This document shows, one piece after another, positions 22,200-34,300 of a DNA stretch of 64,000 nucleotides. The DNA lies in assembly GCA_026214975.1 (NCBI GenBank), contig CM047808.1, positions 10,194,267-10,258,266 on the forward strand, in the 5' to 3' direction. The stretch's first letter is position 1. Every line of letters begins with the position of its first letter. Source of the DNA: Gentiana macrophylla. Lineage: Eukaryota > Streptophyta > Magnoliopsida > Gentianales > Gentianaceae. Below the pieces are notes generated by a model. It saw nothing but the letters and a program-made list of their open reading frames with translations. It was not told where the DNA came from and did not search any database. Position numbers and translations under genes: made by a program.

Positions 22200-23580
22200 G
22201 AAATAGTGTCCTAAACCCAATTGGGTTGGACCGGATCCGACCGGGTTGGATCATTTCTACTATTTTTTATGTTTATACATATGATAAATGGATTTTTGTT
22301 ATTATATATTTGTTCGTTTAACAGACCAATTATGATATTGCATATATGATAACATCCCTAGTGTCAAATTGTGAAAGAGAAATCATAATGGTGATTATGG
22401 TTGATGGGATCTCGACTCACTTTAAAAGGTTTGATACTTAAATGTCTCTAGTCGTAGGAACTATCAAATGGGGCATTGAAAGTACGATTAGATCTAGCAC
22501 GTATTAGATGTCTTCTATCTTATTGAAGATAGAGATAGATGTTGTCTATCAAAGTGTTGAGACACTTGGACTGTACGTGGATATGCATTAGAGAATGCAT
22601 ACGTCAGACTGACCCACTTACTTTATGAAGTGTCGCACTATGTGGCGGTTGTGTAATTATCCTGAGACCGGAGTCTTAATGGCATCACGGTGTGAATTGT
22701 CATGCTTTGACACTATTGAGGTTTCCCCTAGTCATGGGGCGATCATGCAGTAGTGATTGGGTATGAAACTGAAGCATGTGTAGGATTCATGTTGCTCGTC
22801 CGGAAATCGCGTAGCCCCAACCACGCCTAGCCGTTCTCTGCCCGCAGGAGAGCATTTCGTAGCCTATGCTACAATAGCCTAACGGGAACAGGTGGAAGAT
22901 GCACATCATTCTGAGTTCGATCTAATCCTCATGGGGAAAAGGAAGAGTTTATCTGATGAGATGGAGAAGAGGAGATACGGCGTCGTTTTAGTCACCTCCC
23001 CCCCATCTTTTTATTATTGGAAAAAAAAAGGGGTTAGGGTTTAGGGGAGAATTAACACAACAAGAGAGAAAATCGAGATACTCTGATACCAAAACATAAT
23101 TCAAAATGTGTTATATTTCATTAATTCAATAGATATATAGGCTTGAGTGTCTTAGCCAACAAGTCACTATAAGATAACCATTAAATACTAAATACAATAA
23201 CATTATCATACAATACAAATATATCCTCGCATTGGCATTTCATACTCGTGCTTATTGGTTTGTTAAAATAGGAGTCCCATGGGCATATTTTTTTCTCTTG
23301 TCAATTTGTTCTATGAATTTGGCTAAAGTTGTGGAAATTATAGAGCTGAAAACATGTTTTGTTAATTGGGATGTGGTTATTCCTTGGCAATGTTTCCAGT
23401 AGGTTTATGAACAGTTTCAAGTCGCATGTTTGAGGCTTGGGTTTTGGTGGTTATCTATGCGACATGTTGACACCCCCAAGACTAATTCTTCTGCTCCAGA
23501 TTTATATTAAAAGATATAGCCATTTGAAGTCGATTTTATGAAGAGAAGAAATAGATTTTTTGAAATTAATTCGAAAAAAT
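22200..23580. other. Dispersed repeat and unresolved retroelement sequence
   Basis: 22205-22260 matches 1050-1110 (CCTAAACCCAATTGGGTTGGACC). At about 23081-23092 ACTCTGATACCA resembles a minus-strand tRNA-Met primer-binding site, suggesting the edge of another copia element, but its LTR is not paired within the window. No coding domain is seen. Confidence 0.4.
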
Positions 23581-23589
23581 ATCAAATAT

Positions 23590-23945
23590 CATTGCGGTGT
23601 CGCATCATCAAATGTCACTGCATCACGGTGGTCACTTCATCGCGATGGTCACTACACCGCGGTGGTTAATACATCGGGGTGATCAATGCATCGCGGTGGT
23701 CACTGCATCGGGGTGGTCAATGCATCGCGGTGGTCACTGCATCGGGGTGGTCAATGAATCGCAGTGATCAATGTATCCTGGTGGTCAATGCGTCGCAGTC
23801 GTCAATGCATTGCGGTAGTCACTGCATTGGGGTGGTCACTGCCTCGCGGTGTTCAATGAATTGCGGTGGTCATTGCATCGGGGTGGTCACTTCATCGCGG
23901 TGGTCAATACATCTTGATGACCATTGCATCGCGATGGTCACTGAA
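23590..23945 (+). repeat. Minisatellite, 18-bp unit
   Basis: The unit is close to TCACTGCATCGCGGTGGT, with many one- or two-base variants and roughly nineteen copies. Because 18 is a multiple of 3, it gives a long open frame (23679-24044) of a repeating hexapeptide, which I do not regard as a gene. A shorter array of the same unit lies at 29489-29575. Confidence 0.9.
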
Positions 23946-24115
23946 AAAAAAAATGAAAAAAAAAACTTTCAACGTCCAGAAAAAAAAAAGGCGTCCAGGA
24001 AAAAAAAAACCCTTAATCCGCGCTTCCCCTCTTTTTTTTTATAAAGTTTTTTTAAGGTTATTTTGGTCTATCTATCTAATTTGTGTCCTTATAAACAATG
24101 AAATATTTAGCATGT
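23946..24115 (+). repeat. Tail shared by both 18-bp minisatellites
   Basis: A-rich runs, the word GCGTCCAGGAAAAAAAAAA and the ending GGTTATTTTGGTCTATCTAT ... AACAATGAAATATTTAGC are repeated at 29576-29733 after the second array. The array plus tail therefore behaves as one dispersed unit. Confidence 0.85.
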
Positions 24116-24306
24116 CCTATTTGTCTAATTAAGCCTTTGCCAAGGATTTCTATGAGAACCTTTTCATTTCTTGTGCAGGTACCATTTACAGAAGCTGTCT
24201 GAATGCAGTGATAGGAAATTAACCCTTCAATCAGATTACTCCTGAGCAAAGTTTTTATCTCCAGGAGAAATACACTGAAGATGAGGTTGTCAAAGCTCTT
24301 AAGAGC

Positions 24307-24915
24307 TTGCCTGGAAGGAAGAGTCCAGGTCCAGATGGTATGCAGGCCATTTTCTTACACAAACACTGGCATCTCTATAAGACTGACTTGCTCCCCTTCT
24401 TTCTGAACGTCCTCAATAATGGATTGGACTTCTCTAATGTTAATGATACCCTTATTGCTCTAATTCCTAAGATCCAACAGGCTTCCACTCTCAAAGATTT
24501 TAGACCTATCATTTTGAGTAATACTGTGTACAAGGTTATTTCCAAGGTACTGGCTAACAGGCTTAAAAAGACTCTGGAGACTATCATTGACCCAGCTCAG
24601 AGTGCTTTTCAAAAAGGCAGATTGATAACTGACAATTCTATTGCAGCTTTCGAGGCCTTCCATACTCTCAGTGGGAGTGATACCTTTGGTAAACACCAAA
24701 TGGCCATTAAATTGGACATGATGAAGGCTTTTGATAGGGTGGAATGGGACTACCTGGAAATTGTACTCACTAAGATGAACTATCCTCCTAGTTTCATCAA
24801 ACTTATAATGAGATGTGTTTCTTCAGCTTCTTTTCAGGTACTAGTCAATGGGCAACCATCTTCTAAGTTTTGGCCTACTAGGGGAATTAGGCAAGGGGAC
24901 CCTTTATCCGCTTTC
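24307..24915 (+). pseudogene. LINE ORF2, reverse-transcriptase first half
   Basis: The open frame begins within SLPGRKSPGPDGM, a plant LINE signature, and runs through DFRPIILSNTVYKVISKVLA, FQKGRLITDNSIAAFE, the motif A region KLDMMKAFDRVEW and the motif B region RGIRQGDPLSAF. It stops only because the solo LTR begins at 24916. Codons upstream to 24122 belong to the same protein with stops. The enzyme copies LINE RNA at nicked target DNA. The catalytic motif C is on the other side of the insertion. Confidence 0.92.
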
Positions 24916-26637
24916 TGATGACGGTCAAATTATACCCGTAAAAGTCATCAACGTTGACCTTAAATCGAGATTAATAATATGTATTTTATATTAAATCACT
25001 TGTTTATATGTATTATTTAATGTTTTGTGATTTATAAAATATAATTTGGTATTTATCCATTTTTTATGGTATTTATCTGTTTTTATTTATAAATCGGTAT
25101 TTATCCGTTTTTATTATATTTATCCATTTTATTTAAATATGATTTACATTGGGATAAATATTTATTTTGCAGATTTGGATAATTATGGAGGATAAATACA
25201 AAAGAAAGAATTAAATCTCAAGATAAATCAAAGAAAATCCGGATGCATTGAAGATAAAGATCGGATAAGCAAAAAAAAGAGAGTAAGCCAATCTAGAGTT
25301 GGCGCCAACTTGACACACATGGAATGAGGGGGGCGCATGCATTATTTTGAGATTAACCGGGAATTATCTCTTATTTGTTTTGATATTTTGATGTATATCT
25401 CTTAATTAGCTTGAACCCCTATAAATAAAGGCATACAATACACGCCTTACACACACTTCTTTACACAATATATTTTTACACTTCTCGATTTATAATAAAA
25501 TCTTGATTTTTCTTAGAAGCGATTTTATGCAAGATCTGCAATAATGTAAGTTCTTGTATTTATTTGTTCTTAGTTCTTTGTAATTAAGCCCCAATTATTG
25601 TTTATCGTTTGAGGTTTTTCGTTCTTCACCGAACGATGTAGATCTAAGGATACGATATGAGGAAGTGGGGATTCCTTGTCTATAAGGATCCACACGCCAG
25701 ATCTCGTTATCCGGTGACCTATAGATGACTTTGGTATGATCAACAACCGTGTTTTTAGTAGATCTATATAATTGCTTTATGAGTTTCTATTTTATCCGTT
25801 ACATTATGTAGAAGCGCTAAGATTTAGTTTTTCGCGCGTCAATCTAGCCACGTCTTTATGGTGTGATTGTCCAATTAGAATTTCTTATCTTAGTAGGTAT
25901 GGCTACGGCTACGTTGCTCGTCTGTTTTAATTAGCGTATTATTAGGAAATACCAATATAGTACTCTAGGTCGGCTCATGAATTGATCTTCCGGGACTTTT
26001 CGGTGAGATCTAGATCGTGTTATATTTGGGAATTGCTAGCACCTAGTTATCGTAAATCGTAGATTAACATGATACCTAAAAGTTAGTGTTAATGGGACGG
26101 AGACCGATGCGATCGCTTAGAAGAATACGCTGAAAAAAGGAATGTTGCCTAGGTGAGGAATACGGTTAATATCGGCATCCCTAGTTTTGTAAGCGTCACG
26201 AGTCATATGAGATGGAGGCGAAAAAAGCGAAGTCATGTGATGTAGCATAGTGATCTGGATGGCCTAACCGGAGCTAGATCTAGTCAGGGATGACTCCGTA
26301 GCCAATATAAAAGAAATACGGATCGGATTAATAGTGTCGAGTTTAGCTTAATTATATAGAATCTCTAAATCCAAACGATAACATGATAATTGGGAGGTTA
26401 ATTACGTTATGTGTTGTGTCGAGTCGTGTCATTTACCTTTCTTGTCTTCATTGGTCATAGACCGCTTTGTGTCCTTGACATGAATGATTAGTTGTTTGTA
26501 TATAAATGATCCACAATTTGGTTCCTGTGGGATCGACCTTGATTCGCTTATAGCTATACTCACGATGGACCTAGTCCTCTTGCTAGTATTGGTTTTGGTG
26601 GTCAAGTATTTTAATTTCACTTGATCTACGTCATCAC
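24916..26637 (+). mobile_element. Solo gypsy-type LTR (1722 bp) inserted in LINE reverse transcriptase
   Basis: Ends are TGATGACG and CGTCATCA, an 8-bp inverted repeat with canonical TG...CA. CTTTC at 24911-24915 and 26638-26642 is the 5-bp target duplication. Removing the insert and one CTTTC restores the LINE frame across motif B. A TATA-like CTATAAATAAAG lies at about 25419-25430, the palindrome AGTTGGCGCCAACT at 25297-25310, and the block CCTGTGGGATCGACCTTGA at 26524-26542. No gag-pol is present. Confidence 0.92.
25297..25310. promoter_or_regulatory. Perfect 14-bp palindrome in U3
   Basis: AGTTGGCGCCAACT is fully self-complementary and lies about 110 bp upstream of the presumed TATA box. 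Confidence 0.75.
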
Positions 26638-27883
26638 TTTCCTATTCATTATCTGTTCTGAGGGATTCTCTGCACTGATTAAGCAATCATTACTCAATGG
26701 CTGTTTCACTCCCTTCAGTTTTGGGAAGGATAGTCCATGTTTATCCCACTTATTGTTTGCTGATGACATCATAATTTTTGCTAAGGCAGACATAGGCAAT
26801 GCCACAGCTATTATGGATATCTTGAAGACTTATGAGCTTTTATCTGGTCAGAAGGTGAACTTATCCAAATCCAATATCTACTTCAACAACAAACTGGAAG
26901 ACTCTGTCAAGAATCCTATCATTCAGGCTTTGGAGATTCCTATTGGAAACTCAAAAGGGAAGTATCTTGGTCTTCCATTCATGATTGGGAGATCAAGGTA
27001 TGATGTTTTTAAGTGCATAAAAGATAAGATATGGAAAAAACTGAATGGATGGAAGGCTATGCACCTTACTACTGCTGGGAAAGAGGTTTTAATAAAGGCT
27101 GTTCTACAGGCTATACCTGTCTATGTGATGCAATGCTTTCTCCTCCCAAAGAAATTACTTAATGAGATAATTGTTATGATAAGAAGATTCTGGCGGGGGA
27201 AAAGTAGTACTAATGGAAACTCTATGGCTTGGATCTCTTGGGATAAGTTGTGTAAGCCTATGACTCAGGGAGGGCTGGGGTTCAAGGACCTAGGTCAATT
27301 CAATCATGCCTTGCTGGCTAAACAATGCTGGAAGGTTGTAACTAACCCTCTTTCTCTTGTTAGCCAGATTCTATGCTACAAGTATCACAAAAACTCAACC
27401 TTCCTTTTGGCTAAATTAGGCTCAAGGCCATCTTATCTTTGGAGGAGCTTACTTGCAGGCAGAGATTTACACTCTAAAGGAATCAGGTGGTCTATTGGAA
27501 ATGGGAAGTCTGTTAACATCTGGAACCAACCCTGGGTTCCTTTGGAGCCCAGACTATCTGTCTCTACCTTTGGGTCTCACAGTCATCTACAAACTATTGA
27601 TCAACTGCTAATCAATGGAAATTGGAACCTACCTTTGATTACTCAAACCTTTCTACCGCATGAAGTTGATGCTATTCTGAGCATCCTTATAAGCCAACAG
27701 AACAATGTTGATAGATTAATATGGCACTATGAGAAGAAAGGGCATTACACTATTAAATCGGGTTATAAGCTAGCCCAATCACTTCTGCTACAGATGCAGA
27801 GTAAAGGGGAGGGTACTACCTCAAAGGCAAATTCGCAATCTTGGAGCTACATATGGGCACTCCGACTACCGACTACCGCCTAA
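26638..27883 (+). pseudogene. LINE ORF2, reverse-transcriptase second half
   Basis: The frame continues the protein with FLFIICSEGFSALIKQ, the catalytic FADDIIIFAKA box (motif C) and then GKYLGLPFMIGRSR, WKKLNGWKAMHLTTAGKEVL and a long thumb and linker region rich in Trp. It ends in LRLPTTA because a 7-bp tandem duplication (CGACTAC at 27863-27869 and 27870-27876) shifts the frame. Without that, the conserved LPPKVKAFVW start of the zinc-binding region would follow. The ORF is otherwise long and clean. Confidence 0.92.
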
Positions 27884-28343
27884 AGTCAAAGCTTTTGTCT
27901 GGAGGCTTGCCACTGACTCACTTCCAATTGGTGCCAACCTTTTGAGAAGGCGAATCTCGGATGACAAATGCTTGATCTACGCAAGTGATATTGAAAGTTG
28001 GAAACATTGCTTTTTCAGTTGCAATTGGATCAAGGAGATGTGGAACTCTTACCCTGAATTCCATTTTGTTGTGGCCACCGATTTTGATTGCTTCTTGGAT
28101 ATCTGCTTTCGCTTTGCTACTCAGTCTACTCCAAACACAGAAATATTCTTTCTTTTGCTCTGGTTCGCATGGCTCGAAAGGAATGGCACTATCTTCCAGA
28201 ATGGATCTTCTTCGGCGCTTCGTATCCCTCGACAGGCTGCTATCTTTTGGGAGGAATTTACTAGAGCCTCCTCTATTGATTCGTTCTCAAATTTCCAGGG
28301 ACTGCCCCCAATTAAGTGGATAAACCTGCAGCTAGTGTCTTGA
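27877..28343 (+). pseudogene. LINE ORF2 zinc-binding (zf-RVT) region
   Basis: After the frameshift the protein continues as PKVKAFVWRLATDSLPIGAN, LLRRRISDDKCLIYA, then ESWKHCFFSCNWIKEMW, the C-x-H-x-C arrangement of zf-RVT, and a WFAWLERNGTIFQ helix. The open frame from 27942 covers most of it. This domain is a usual C-terminal part of plant LINE ORF2. Confidence 0.88.
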
Positions 28344-28711
28344 AAGTCAATACGGATGCCGGAGTTCGCCTTAATCATGGAATGGCTGGAATAGTGATGA
28401 GGAACCACACCGGTGATTTAATTCCAGCAATTTCTGTTGATCTTGGTGTGGTTGCTTCTGTGGAATTTGCAGAGCTTTCGGCAATTCTTTTGGGTATGAA
28501 GGAAGTTGCTAGGATTTGGAGTGGAGAAGTGATTTTTGAATCTGACTCTTCTCTTTGCATCGCATGAATTCACTCTGAAGATGATGACCTTACGGCATTG
28601 GGTGTTCTGGTCTCAAAAATTTGGAAGATGAAGAGATTCTTCAGTGGATGTAAATTTAATTTGATTAGACGAACCTGTAATATCCCAGCTGATAGGCTTA
28701 CCCGACGTTAA
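28334..28711 (+). pseudogene. LINE ORF2 RNase H-like (RVT_3) domain
   Basis: The frame reads LKVNTDAGVRLNHGMAGIV, a D-x-G start typical of plant RNase H-like tails, then VEFAELSAILLGMKEVA (conserved Glu) and IFESDSSLCIA (conserved Asp). One in-frame TGA at 28565-28567 interrupts it. The same frame then continues to NIPADRLTRR and the natural stop at 28709. Such tails are found in one plant L1 lineage and in gene-like RVT_3 proteins; contiguity here favours the LINE. Confidence 0.88.
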
Positions 28712-28734
28712 CCTACCTCACATACTCCCACAAC

Positions 28735-28960
28735 ACTTTAATGCTTAACCTCCTTAATTGGTAATTATAATCATTTATATGCGACTTATTTGATAATCTT
28801 TTAAGTTTAAAAAGGATCAGCGGCGACCCTGTATAATCGGGTCTAAAGTGATTTTTGTGCTAAGGCCCTTGACTCAAAAAAGAATAGTGTTAGATTGAAA
28901 GCGCGTTAAATATGAGGGAGAGTGAGTCTCAATCGCGTATTTTTTTCGGTTTAATATCAC
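28735..28960 (+). repeat. Dispersed repeat, inverted copy of 660-905
   Basis: Begins TTAACCTCCTTAATTGGTAA and continues ATCATTTATATGCGACTTAT, TTTAAAAAGGATCA, AAGGCCCTTGACTC and GAGTCTCAATCGCG. It directly follows the LINE stop, so it may be a LINE 3' tail or an unrelated element. Confidence 0.65.
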
Positions 28961-29488
28961 TTGGAATTTGAAAGTGGATGATTTTTTTGGAAAATACGGC
29001 GCACAACATAGTGTTAGTAAAGTGTATCGTGTGTGGAATGATTTACGGAACGTATACGTAATTATCGGGATTAATTACGGAGTAATAAAATATAAATAAA
29101 GAATACGAAAATAAAGATTTGTTTATTAAAAAGATCGAACAAAATAATTAGTACAATACAGATCTGACTCGAAAACGAAACGAAATAAAAGTACAATGAA
29201 TAAATTAAATGACTACTACCTCCGTCCTATTATCCAAATTTTAGAAATGAATTGTTTTATAAAAAGTGTCGCTTTATGATACCAATGCATCATTTAATGT
29301 TTTTTTTTCCAAAGTTACACTTAGTCCAACATGCATTTATTGCACTAAATACATATTCTAAAACAAGCATTTACTATGAAGTGGAGGGTGAATATGGCAA
29401 TATAGTATCAAAACACAACATATTAATTGAATTTCTTAATCTGTGTGCAAATCGAGGCGAATAAGTTATTGTTTCATTAAGACAAATT
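28961..29488. other. AT-rich DNA with a possible MITE end
   Basis: CTACCTCCGTCCTATTATCC at about 29216 resembles the left terminus of plant Stowaway-type MITEs. The matching right terminus is absent; the 18-bp minisatellite begins instead at 29489. The 29252-29464 ORF has no domain. Confidence 0.4.
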
Positions 29489-29733
29489 GCATTGGGGTGG
29501 TCACTGCATCGCGGTGGTCAATGAATTGCGGTGGTGAATGCATCGTGATGACCATTGCATTGCGGTGGTCACTGAAAAAAAAAACTTTCTGCGTCCAGGA
29601 AAAAAAAAACACCCTTAATTAATCAGCGTTTTCCCTTTCTTTCTTTTTTAAGTTTTTTCTTTTCTTTTCATTAAGGTTATTTTGGTCTATCTATCTAATT
29701 TGTGTCCTTATAAACAATGAAATGTTTAGCGGT
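29489..29733 (+). repeat. Second 18-bp minisatellite with shared tail
   Basis: About four to five units of the TCACTGCATCGCGGTGGT type (29489-29575) are followed by the same A-rich tail as at 23946-24115, ending AACAATGAAATGTTTAGC. Confidence 0.85.
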
Positions 29734-29879
29734 CCATATCAGTTCAGTTCATAATGCATGTGTTCAATTTTATAATGAATGGGTACTACAATATCTTGAC
29801 AATTTCAGAATACAAGCTCTAGTGCACTTATTGATCCTGAAAAATTCATTGAAGAGAAGAGAAGAACATGCATTCATCG

Positions 29880-30480
29880 GCAAAATTTGATTTTAGTCCT
29901 CTAACTTTTATTTTGGCAAAATTAGGATTTTAGTCCTCTAACTTGACCTATTTTGGATTTTAGTCTTTCTCTGCTCCGGTGAGAAAAAATGGTCCTCTAA
30001 CTTGTTTATTTTTTGAAAAATAGTCCTATCTCTGCCGGAAATAGTGATTGACAAGACGGAATTTTCAAAAACGCTTACGTGGCGTGCAGCCCACTGCTTG
30101 CATTATCAATCTACGTGGCTATGGACCACATTTTACTTTAAAAAAAAAGGATTTCTCCTTCCAATTTCTCCTGCCATCGTCCAAAAAACAAGTTTTGATA
30201 AATACTAAATTATTGTGAACACCAATGTCTCTAATTAAGCATGAAGAACTGTACTAAAAAAAAAGACGCTTAACATGCTAGCATTTTGTGAATTTTGATA
30301 AGCATATGCTAATGATAGGCTAATCATATAGGTCCTCAAACTAGCGTAGCTACTTTTGTTATGATCGTTGGTTAGTTAATTGGTGAATTCCCTTCCAATG
30401 TTTCTCATTTAGTGAACATGCAAATGGTATACTGTGCTATAATTTATAAGTAGTAAAATAATAATTTGACTTGATCGATC
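29880..30480. other. Non-coding insert between exon-like pieces
   Basis: Repeated words such as TTTAGTCCTCTAACTT (three times between 29893 and 30005) and GGCAAAATT are typical of short plant transposon ends. No target duplication was found. The rest is AT-rich. Confidence 0.4.
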
Positions 30481-30813
30481 ACCTGATCTGCTCATTGAAT
30501 CGAATGCTCGTGGGAAAATTACTCGTGCAGAAAACCCTCTAAACCTGACAGGATTATTCTGGGTGATTGCTGATAAGAGATGTTAACATTCTTAATCTAT
30601 CACTCTTGTAGGTACTTTGCTTCATTAGCCCATGCATGTTTCTTCTTTGTTTCTTTTTTCTTGGAATTTTCTGTGTGAAGGTTGTGTCATCATTTTCAAT
30701 TCTGCGGTCCATAAATGGTATGTTGGCTGCTACTGGAGTCAAATGGCAGCTTAACTTGAAATCGATAGCCGATAGATTCAGTTGTTGCCTTGCTCTCTGT
30801 ATCAGGTACGTCT

Positions 30814-31361
30814 TGATAGAAAACGATAAATTCAGATTACCTGAATAAGCGGAAGCGGAAGAAATCATCTGGATCGTTTCTACATCCATTGTTATTCGAC
30901 TCCGTTTTGCCACAGCGATCCTAGCCCTGAAATAGAGAAGAACTCCTATCAGAGAAACTATCTATATATTTTATTGTTTTGTTATTTTACTGTTCTGGCC
31001 TTGTGTTGTGACCTATATATACGTTGTATCTCATTCTTTCTCACTTAATGGAATCTTAATATTCTATTCACCAAAACCTATTAACTCCATATGCACATGA
31101 CAGCATATGATGCTATTAGGTCTTCTGGTCTATGCCTATTTTCTGTATGATCACCAACCGATGGTACACATGCAGTCTATATATAGGCAAGACTAGGGAC
31201 CTAAAGCATTATGGAATATTCCGGATGAAAACCCTAACCATCATAGGATTTCTCATAATACCCTTAATTAGATAATAAATCAATAATATATTTACCGACA
31301 TAATTGTTAAATAACTTAAGGGCCATATATAATTATCTTTTACTAAATGATAATTCTTACA
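30814..31361 (-). repeat. 3' LTR of the LARD element (548 bp)
   Basis: Full-length copy. A TATA-like TCTATATATAGG lies near 31175. It contains a segment of about 145 bp (after GAAGAACTCC at about 30942) that is absent from the other LTR. Confidence 0.88.
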
Positions 31362-34300
31362 TTCTCCCACTTGGCCCGAAAAGTTATGTCGGCACATCAT
31401 TAATGAGTGACAACGAATTTGCATGCTCAAAATGTCACTCTTTGGTTTATCAACACAACTTCAACTGATCAATACTAACACAAGAACTATGGCGGTTATG
31501 CTCAATAAAAACAAACACTCCTTCCAAAATTACAATGTGCAATATCAACCACCAAGTAAACCTTTTATGAATGAACTAATCAAAATGTCATTACGGTCCT
31601 GTAATCCAAATGGATTCACTCATACATGAACTCGGTGCACTTTCATGTAATTGCTACATCACTATGATGCCAATTTTGGCAAATTTCAGAGAATTCAGAC
31701 GAATCATCTTTATGTGTCAATAAGTTAAATATGAGTACAATATGATTGTGAGATAACATAAGCCGGCAAGATACACAACCTTTATTCTCATATTATTCTA
31801 CTTACTCGACACTCGTCTTATAGCTAGCTTACCTCTGACAACGTGTCCCATAAATGTCGATTTGCTAATTTCATCATCAAAATCATTCCTCTTATGAGTG
31901 AGGATGCGATGAGTCAAAATTTTGGCCAGAAGCAACATCGACCAACAAACCATAGGCCAAAACTCATAAAGCCTGTGACTTAACTACACAAAATTTTCGG
32001 TCATCCATAATGAGCTACTTCAATCAATCCACAAGTTCACCTCTAAAGGTAGTTGATGCAAGCTTAACGAGATCCTGACATAGATGATCTCATTGAACCT
32101 CTTATATCGATATGAGATTCACCAAATCATACAACATAACCTTTTAAGGAAACTATTTGTCATAAGTATAGCTCTAACAAAATGCAAGTGTACAATTTGA
32201 AAATATGGTTAATACTCCCACTGGTTGAAAACATCGTTACAATGTAAACCAGTATAACAAAATCAGAAGCTTACAAAATCCATTTAAATACTTGCAAACC
32301 GAAAACAATTATTCAATGCTTTTGTTCTCCAACACATGTTGTGTACATTTCAGTGGTTTATCACACAAATGACAACCACTATAATGGTTAAATAAACCAT
32401 ATTACTATCATGAGCTACAATCAACAAAATGGACACAATATTCTTCCTCAGAATCAGATATAGAAGAATTGATAATCTTAAGTGCCTCCAGGAAAATTCT
32501 CAACAATAAATCTAGCATTATTTTGCTCATCATAACAATAATAAGCTCCCAAGTGATTTATTAAATCATCAATATGGGACTTTATAATAAACAACAAAGT
32601 ACTAGTACAAACATGAATTTTCTTAGGATGTAACAATGCAACTCATGCTCACAATATTCAAAAGAACCAATTCATGCACACAATTCAAAATAGAATCAGG
32701 TTTTAATAATTGAGAAATTTACTCCCACTATTTTACGTAATTGGTGGTTTAGAAATGAGTAAGTACCATATGTGATCGTCCTCAACATGTGATCAATCTA
32801 TAATTGAATCTCTTAATATGAAATATAACATATTTCTTTTGGAATCAACTAAGTTTCTTCAATGAAAAGCAGAATGATGCAATTCACCTTATGATTAATC
32901 ACTTAGAACAATCACTCCCACTCAATCCGCATTTCCCAAAATCCTTATGGTTTCTAACTTCACATTATGTTAGAATATGTGATCAACCTCTTGCGATTCC
33001 AATGAATCAATCAAAATATCTATTTACACATGAACACTTCATTTGACGTAAATTGTACATCAAGAGTCATAAGCTCTAGGCACACTAAGGTCAAACCCGA
33101 TGGTATAATATTTCAACATAATTCTTTCCACAACACAATGTTGTCAAAATGACAACCTTGGAGAGAATCTAACAATATTACACAATGTTCAAATAGATTT
33201 TAACTCCTTGGGATACTAATAATTGTCATTTCGATAGGATTCTCCCACTCAATCACACGAAAGTACAAACAAGTGTGATTGGATCATTCAAGGAGAAAAT
33301 GACATATATTTCCTGCCATAAATGTCTTTCGTTTTATACTATCATAAATAGCATACTCTATCCTCAAGTATAAAAGCTTTGTGAACAATATAAGCTTTAA
33401 TAAGGATAAGAAGCCATAATAATGGATGATATCAAAATATGAGACGAATACTCAAGCCATCCAAAATATTGAACAAAAGACACTTACTATATCATGATCT
33501 CATCTAAAATTTGAAGTAATGAGTAAACTTAATGGTTTGCCCTATACAAACCCGACAAACTCAAGTCATGGTGATAAATAAAGCTATTAAGCCCTACAAC
33601 CCATCACAACTTTAGTTTACCTTAGAGAAGTGTATTGCAACTTCATATGTCGAAACAATGATATATTCATTGATGTCAACTTTTAATATAGGTTAGATAT
33701 AATTCAATAGGCTATCGTGCTCTACAGAATAAAGATTTGAAATCTTAAATTGAGCACGAGAGTTTCACTATCCAAAAGATGATAGCCTCATATTTTCATC
33801 TAATGATGAAAATTTGACCTACATACAATTGACAATGTGAAGTAAAGATTTGAAACACTTCACCTTATATCACAACTAAATATGAGATCTAACACATAGC
33901 AATTTCTGAACCAATGAGATAACATACTTTAATGTCCCTAACCAAAATTAAGATGACATTCAACTAATAGGAACAAGCTTACCTCCGAGTGTAATTTCTT
34001 ATAATGAGACAAAACAATTCTTTATATGTCTCACAAAATTCACTTATCATGCCAGAATGCAAATGATCAAATACACTATAGACCACGTGTTTCTCTATGT
34101 TCATAAAATTGTGAACACTCTGAACATGAAAAGTGTATTTAATTACACTATCACAAACAGAAATCACCCAAGACCATAGGAAAATCATAATATTAGTAAT
34201 CCAAAATGATCTACAAACTGACACTAATAACCCAATTTCTATTATGAGAAGTACGTACTGAACAATTTTATTATATGTCATTGAAGACAACTCTAACATT

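Larger units (their letters stand above)
24122..28711 (+). mobile_element. LINE (non-LTR retrotransposon), 5'-truncated, split by a solo LTR
   Basis: The element starts within ORF2 (AKDFYENLF-like codons at about 24133, so the endonuclease is missing). It continues through the reverse transcriptase, zinc-binding region and an RNase H-like domain to a stop at 28709-28711. The 1.72-kb insertion at 24916-26637 divides it. Disabling lesions are few and countable, so it is a fairly young copy. No poly(A) tail is evident after 28711. Confidence 0.9.

Noticed and set aside
23679..24044. 121-codon ORF of repeated hexapeptides
   Set aside because: It is the 18-bp minisatellite read in one frame; the unit length is a multiple of three, so open frames arise automatically.
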